Positions 15,043-18,816 of a DNA stretch of 18,816 nt are shown one piece after another. Position 1 is the first letter of the stretch. Every line of letters starts with the position of its first letter. The position numbers and the translations under genes are program-made. A model generated the notes under the pieces. The model was not told the origin of the DNA, ran no database searches, and saw only the letters and a program-made list of their open reading frames with translations. Source of the DNA: DASWTL01 sp966250385 (GTDB lineage Bacteria; Bacteroidota; Bacteroidia; Sphingobacteriales; Sphingobacteriaceae); assembly GCA_966250385.1 (NCBI GenBank), contig CBINHC010000030.1:1-18816 (forward strand), written 5' to 3'.

Positions 15043-15057
15043 CGCCGGCACAGCTAA

Positions 15058-16380
15058 ATGGAAAAAGGAATTTACAACAGCTTCTATCAGTATCTTACCG
15101 GGTACTTCGAAAATGGGATCCGGACGGAGAACCGTCCTGAGCCACCTGAAATACGCCTGAAAAGAACCAACGCCTTCCAGGAGTTCAGCCTGAAGGGACT
15201 TCCCTCCAACCGGTACGAAGACTGGAAGTATACCAACCTGAACCGGTTGCTGAAGGATGACTTCAGGTTCCCGGAACTGCAGCCGGTTCTTGATTCCCGA
15301 CCGCCTGCGGTAGCCGGCCAGGACGTCTGCAGGATCGTCCTCCTGAACGGCAAGGTCCTCCCGGAATATTCGGATCCGCTACCGGACGGCTGCCGGTTCT
15401 CCGACACCCCGGCAGCGTTAAACAAGCCGGACTATGCCGGTAAGCTGGGCACGCTGGCGCGGGATACGGAATACCCCATGGTTGCATTGAATACGGCCTT
15501 CTTTACGGATTTTCATGTGCTGCATATCGCGGCAGGACGGTCCATCGAAAAGCCGGTCCATCTCATGCACCTGTATACCGGCAGCACGGGTCCCGCGTTC
15601 ATAGCGTACCGGATGCTCCTGATCGCCGAAGCGCTGAGCCAGGCCACCGTGATGGAGACTTTTTCATCATGGGGCGAACAGCCGGTGCTGGTCAGTTATG
15701 TCAGCGAACAGGAAATCGCGGAATCGGCAGTTCTGCAGTCCTATATGGTGAACGAGATGGAGGAAAACAGCTCCCTGATACACCATCGGGAGGTCCGCCA
15801 GGAAAAAAACAGCAACCTGAACCACATGAATATCGCTCTGGGAAATGCTTCCCTGGTCCGGAATGACCTGAACTTCCGCCTTCAGGGCAGCGGCTCGGAA
15901 ACCAACCTGTGGGGAACCTATGTCGTAGGGGACCGGCAGCATATTGACAACCACACACTCGCCGACCACCAGCAGCCGCACTGTAACAGTACGGAGCTTT
16001 ACAAGGGAATCATGCAGGACCGTTCCCATGCCGTCTTTAACGGCAAGGTCTATGTGCGGCCTGACGCCCAGAAGACGAACGCATTTCAGCAGAACAACAA
16101 CGTGCTGCTCAGCGACCTGGCGACCGTGAACAGCAAACCGCAGCTGGAGATCTATGCAGATGACGTGAAGTGCTCGCACGGATCCACGGTCGGCCAGCTG
16201 AACCCCGAGGCGTTGTTCTACCTGCGGACGCGGGGTATCGGCGAGGAAATGGCCCGGAGAATCCTGGTGGAAGCATTCGTATCCGAAGTACATGCACGGA
16301 TCACGTACCCCGCGTTAAAAGACCATGTACTCAAACTATTGAAAAATAAGCTGCAGAGCGAAAATCTGATCACAGCGTAG
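15058..16380 (+). CDS. sufD: Fe-S cluster assembly protein SufD
   Basis: A SufB paralogue that pairs with SufB to form the cluster-building interface and assists iron entry. 440 residues. The N-terminal part (NRYEDWKYTNL) is typical of SufD. The beta-helix core contains SSLIHHREVRQEKNSNLNHMN, and the C-terminal block DDVKCSHGSTVGQLNPEALF carries H374, matching the functional histidine of E. coli SufD (H360). It ends in YLRTRGIGEEMARRILVEAF, the segment shared with SufB. The ATG at 15058 is 15 bp after sufC. The stop codon is part of the Shine-Dalgarno of sufS. Confidence 0.97.
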   Translation: MEKGIYNSFYQYLTGYFENGIRTENRPEPPEIRLKRTNAFQEFSLKGLPSNRYEDWKYTNLNRLLKDDFRFPELQPVLDSRPPAVAGQDVCRIVLLNGKVLPEYSDPLPDGCRFSDTPAALNKPDYAGKLGTLARDTEYPMVALNTAFFTDFHVLHIAAGRSIEKPVHLMHLYTGSTGPAFIAYRMLLIAEALSQATVMETFSSWGEQPVLVSYVSEQEIAESAVLQSYMVNEMEENSSLIHHREVRQEKNSNLNHMNIALGNASLVRNDLNFRLQGSGSETNLWGTYVVGDRQHIDNHTLADHQQPHCNSTELYKGIMQDRSHAVFNGKVYVRPDAQKTNAFQQNNNVLLSDLATVNSKPQLEIYADDVKCSHGSTVGQLNPEALFYLRTRGIGEEMARRILVEAFVSEVHARITYPALKDHVLKLLKNKLQSENLITA

Positions 16381-16384
16381 GAGG
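16379..16384 (+). promoter_or_regulatory. Shine-Dalgarno of sufS overlapping the sufD stop (AGGAGG)
   Basis: AGGAGG begins inside the TAG stop of sufD and lies 4 nt before the sufS ATG at 16389. Termination at sufD and initiation at sufS should therefore be coupled. Confidence 0.7.
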
Positions 16385-16388
16385 ACGT

Positions 16389-17654
16389 ATGGATGTTACC
16401 ACTGTAAGAACGGATCAAGTTCAACACTACTTCGAGTTCCGCGGAGAACCCGTCAACAGGCAGTTTCCGGCGCTCCACCAGCTGGCCTATGGCAAACCGC
16501 TGATCTATTTTGACAATGCGGCCACCACCCAGAAACCGGCGGCCGTGATCGGAGCCATTTCAGAATATTACTCCACCATCAACAGTAATATTCACCGCGG
16601 AGTCCATTACCTTAGTCAGAAAGCGACGGACGCCTACGAAATCAGCAGGAATACGGTGGCGCAGTTTATCCATGCAAACAACGCCCGGGAAGTGATTTTT
16701 ACCCGGGGTACAACCGAAGGGATCAATCTGGTCGCCGAGTGCTACGGGCGGCTGGCTGTCAGTTCCGGCGACTCGATCGTTATCAGTGCCATGGAACATC
16801 ATTCGAATATCGTCCCCTGGCAGATGCTGTGTGAAAGAACGGGTGCTGTTCTCAAGGTCATTCCCATGGATGACAACGGCGAACTGGTCATGGACGAATT
16901 CGGCAAACTGCTGGACCGCACCGTCAAACTGGTTGCCGTCAGCTATGTTTCCAATACGCTCGGAACGATCAACCCCGTGCGGGAGATCATCCGGCTTGCC
17001 CACCAGAACGGTACGCCCGTTCTGCTGGATGCTGCACAGGCCGTCCAGCATATTCCCGTAGACGTGCAGGAGTTGGACGTCGATTTCCTGGTTTTCTCCG
17101 GGCATAAAATGTATGGCCCGACCGGCATCGGGATACTGTACGGCAAGGAAAAATGGCTGGAAAAAATGCCTCCCTACCAGGGCGGCGGAGACATGATCAA
17201 AACGGTCACGTTCGAGAAGACGGAATACAATGAGCTGCCCTTCAAGTTTGAAGCGGGAACCCCGAATATCGAGGGTGCCATAACCCTGAAGACCGCCGTT
17301 GATTTCATCGCCGAACTGGGTATCGACCGCATTGCCGCGTTTGAGACGGGTCTGCTCCGCTATGCCGAAGACCGCGTGAGTGAAATTCCGGGTGTCCGCA
17401 TTATCGGGAAGGCGCGCGCAAAAACGGGCTCGCTGTCCCTTTCCATTACCGGCGTTCACCCCTACGACCTGGGCGTGTTGCTGGATAAGATGGGCATCGC
17501 GGTCCGGACCGGCCACCATTGTACTCAGCCGATCATGGACTTTTTCTGTATTCCGGGAACGGTACGGGCTTCATTTGCCGTTTATAATACAACGGAGGAG
17601 GTCGACCGGTTCATTACGGGCCTGAACCGGGCTCTCAGACTACTGATTGAATGA
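16389..17654 (+). CDS. sufS: Cysteine desulfurase SufS
   Basis: A pyridoxal-phosphate enzyme (class V aminotransferase fold, group II desulfurase) that takes sulfur from L-cysteine, forming alanine and an enzyme persulfide. 421 residues. Visible hallmarks are YFDNAATTQKP near the N-terminus, the cofactor-contacting EHHSNIVPWQ, DAAQAVQHIPVDVQ, the PLP lysine K240 in FSGHKMYGPTGIG, and the active-site cysteine C378 in RTGHHCTQPIM. The short C-loop RTGHHC fits the SufS type, which needs SufE as sulfur acceptor; sufE follows directly. The N-terminus is about 18 residues longer than in E. coli SufS, but the Shine-Dalgarno supports the ATG at 16389. The stop overlaps the sufE start. Confidence 0.97.
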   Translation: MDVTTVRTDQVQHYFEFRGEPVNRQFPALHQLAYGKPLIYFDNAATTQKPAAVIGAISEYYSTINSNIHRGVHYLSQKATDAYEISRNTVAQFIHANNAREVIFTRGTTEGINLVAECYGRLAVSSGDSIVISAMEHHSNIVPWQMLCERTGAVLKVIPMDDNGELVMDEFGKLLDRTVKLVAVSYVSNTLGTINPVREIIRLAHQNGTPVLLDAAQAVQHIPVDVQELDVDFLVFSGHKMYGPTGIGILYGKEKWLEKMPPYQGGGDMIKTVTFEKTEYNELPFKFEAGTPNIEGAITLKTAVDFIAELGIDRIAAFETGLLRYAEDRVSEIPGVRIIGKARAKTGSLSLSITGVHPYDLGVLLDKMGIAVRTGHHCTQPIMDFFCIPGTVRASFAVYNTTEEVDRFITGLNRALRLLIE

Positions 17655-18091
17655 TGGAAATGTCAATTAACCAAAAGCAGGACGAGCTGATCGCCGAATT
17701 CGAGTTTCTGACCGACTGGATGGATAAATACGAGTATATCATCCAGGAAGCGCGGGAGCTTCCGGTGATTGACCCGGCCTATAAAAAGGACGAGTACCTG
17801 ATCCGGGGCTGCCAGTCGAAAGTATGGCTGTATGCGGAACTGAAGGATGGCCGGCTGTACTTTACGGCCGATAGTGACGCGATCATTTCCAAAGGGCTTG
17901 TCAGCCTGATCGTCCGGGTGCTGTCAGGATTCCCGCCTGAAGAAATCAGCAGGGCGGAACTCTACTTTATCGACCGGATCGGCTTGCGTGAGCACCTTTC
18001 CCCGACCCGTTCCAACGGGCTTCTGGCCATGGTGCGGCAAATGAAGATGTATGCGGTTGCGCTCAGTGCGGTAAAAAACACACAGTCATGA
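17651..18091 (+). CDS. sufE: Sulfur acceptor protein SufE
   Basis: Accepts persulfide sulfur from SufS on its active cysteine and passes it to SufB. The 146-residue protein has the family pattern: FEFLTDWMDKYEYIIQ, then YLIRGCQSKVWL with the active cysteine (C54 from the first ATG), DSDAIISKGLVSLIVRVLSG, and the C-terminal GLREHLSPTRSNGLLAMVRQM. Three ATG codons compete: 17651 (overlapping the sufS stop as ATGA), 17654 and 17660. The third would place the cysteine at residue 51, the same number as in E. coli SufE. The overlap indicates translational coupling to sufS. Confidence 0.96.
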   Translation: MMEMSINQKQDELIAEFEFLTDWMDKYEYIIQEARELPVIDPAYKKDEYLIRGCQSKVWLYAELKDGRLYFTADSDAIISKGLVSLIVRVLSGFPPEEISRAELYFIDRIGLREHLSPTRSNGLLAMVRQMKMYAVALSAVKNTQS

Positions 18092-18411
18092 TGATTTTTA
18101 ACGACGAAGCAGGCCTGGGTCCGGTGGTCACCGAAAAACTGAAGATGGTATTCGACCCCGAGATCCCGGTGGATATCTATGAGCTCGGGCTGGTTTATGA
18201 GGTCTCCACGCGGACTGACGGGGACATCAAGGTTCTGATGTCGCTCACAGCTCCCAACTGCCCGGCCGCGGACCTGATTATCCGGGATGTGGAAGCCCGG
18301 CTGAAGGAAATCCCTGGAGTCCGGGATGTGCTGATCGAGATCACTTTTGACCCGCCCTGGGACCGGGAAATGATGTCCGAGGAGGCCCGCCTGGAACTCG
18401 GTTTCCTGTAG
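18088..18411 (+). CDS. MIP18/DUF59 family protein, SufT-like Fe-S maturation factor
   Basis: A 107-residue DUF59-domain protein, a family that helps deliver iron-sulfur clusters to target proteins (SufT, PaaD and eukaryotic CIA2 are relatives). The family pattern is clear: VFDPEIPVDIYELGLVYEV, the conserved cysteine in LTAPNCPAADLI, VRDVLIEITFDPPWDREMMSEEARLELG. It covers the whole domain and nothing else. The start overlaps the sufE stop as ATGA, so it is the last coupled gene of the SUF operon. I leave the symbol empty because the family includes several differently named proteins. No clear terminator was seen in the 98 bp that follow. Confidence 0.93.
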   Translation: MMIFNDEAGLGPVVTEKLKMVFDPEIPVDIYELGLVYEVSTRTDGDIKVLMSLTAPNCPAADLIIRDVEARLKEIPGVRDVLIEITFDPPWDREMMSEEARLELGFL

Positions 18412-18509
18412 CCGGGCGCTCTTCCATGCTATGCCCTCAGCTTTTCAGACACGAACAGCTGTACGGGCACCATTCTTGATATCCGTTCGCTGCACAAAAC
18501 GACCTGAAA

Positions 18510-18816
18510 ATGAACAAGCCAATCTCAAGAAAAGCACATGGATTCGCGGAGTGGGCATACATCCCGCTGACCGCCCTGTCACCTGAACTGATGCATTTTA
18601 GGAACGATGCGCGTCCCAGAAACCTGGCCCGTATCATGGCCGGACTGATGCTGACATCCGCCCTCATGACCCGCTCGGAATGGGGCCTGTTCAAGGTCCT
18701 GCCCTTTAAAGGACATCTCCTGGGGGACGTAGGCGTCAGTACCCTTTCGCTTGCTGCGCCATGGCTGGCTAAATTTTCGCAGGATACGGCCGCAAGGAAC
18801 ACGTTCCTGTTTCTCG
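18510..18816 (+). CDS. Probable membrane protein of unknown function (SPW-repeat-like), 3' end outside window
   Basis: An ATG at 18510 opens a frame that stays open to the window end (102 residues seen): MNKPISRKAHGFAEWAYIPL... It contains two similar hydrophobic units with ALSPELMHF and SLAAPWLAKF, the second preceded by WGLFKVLPFKGHLLGDV. This alternation of Ala/Ser-Pro-Trp/Glu-Leu helices resembles the SPW-repeat small membrane proteins of Bacteroidota. The frame reads clearly as a real protein and is on the same strand as the SUF operon, 98 bp downstream, so it may be separate or a read-through gene. Function unknown; the C-terminus is missing. Confidence 0.68.
   Translation, partial: MNKPISRKAHGFAEWAYIPLTALSPELMHFRNDARPRNLARIMAGLMLTSALMTRSEWGLFKVLPFKGHLLGDVGVSTLSLAAPWLAKFSQDTAARNTFLFL

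Noticed and set aside
15667..16293. A 208-codon open frame on the minus strand
   Set aside because: Antisense to sufD, which is complete and well conserved.
16560..17519. A 319-codon open frame on the minus strand
   Set aside because: It is exactly antisense to sufS, which has all catalytic motifs.
11717..17654. Functional link between idi and the SUF operon
   Set aside because: Type I isopentenyl-diphosphate isomerase is a metal-dependent Nudix-fold enzyme without an iron-sulfur cluster, and it is on the opposite strand. Proximity alone does not support a link.
18437..18802. A 121-codon open frame on the minus strand
   Set aside because: The plus-strand frame from 18510 gives a far more protein-like product with related hydrophobic units, so the minus-strand frame is taken as its shadow.

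Overview
The window looks like Bacteroidota chromosome, most likely a moderately GC-rich member of the Chitinophagaceae or a close relative. The reasons are the gene families present (DUF5117-type metalloprotease, DUF1080, DUF2027-Smr, DUF6122, Ig/FN3-like repeat proteins with the W-x-W-Y and RGVCW signatures), a SUF operon ordered sufB-C-D-S-E-DUF59, mostly weak Shine-Dalgarno sites, and at least one exact TAnnTTTG -7 promoter element. The genus is an inference.

Layout. 1-955 (minus) is the 5' part of a group II intron: about 570 nt of ribozyme RNA, then the start of its reverse transcriptase/maturase, which runs off the window. The intron sits a few bases downstream of the rho-independent terminator of the next gene, the insertion habit of group IIC introns. 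1017-4355 (minus) carries a secreted zinc metalloprotease and a PAP2 membrane phosphatase. 4447-4940 holds two convergent small proteins of unknown function. 5240-6184 (plus) is a DUF2027-Smr protein, convergent with a secreted DUF1080 protein (6193-6879, minus).

7086-9835 (plus) is a two-gene unit: an Ig-like repeat protein with a probable outer-membrane beta-barrel tail, and a probable lipoprotein with four FN3-like repeats. Convergent with it is 9858-11573 (minus), a membrane-anchored protein kinase fold that has lost both catalytic aspartates (HGN instead of HRD, GVG instead of DFG) and carries a coiled coil, one membrane helix and an SH3-like C-terminus. This block is the least conventional part of the window.

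11717-12731 (minus) has isopentenyl-diphosphate isomerase and a DUF6122 membrane protein. 12822-18411 (plus) is a tightly packed SUF iron-sulfur cluster operon: SufS with SufE mobilises sulfur, the SufB-C-D scaffold builds the cluster using the SufC ATPase, and the last gene encodes a MIP18/DUF59 maturation protein. No sufA and no Rrf2-type regulator are present in the window, but a perfect 5-1-5 palindrome lies just upstream of sufB. 18510 to the end is the start of a further membrane-type protein, cut by the window edge. No tRNA, rRNA or CRISPR array was seen.
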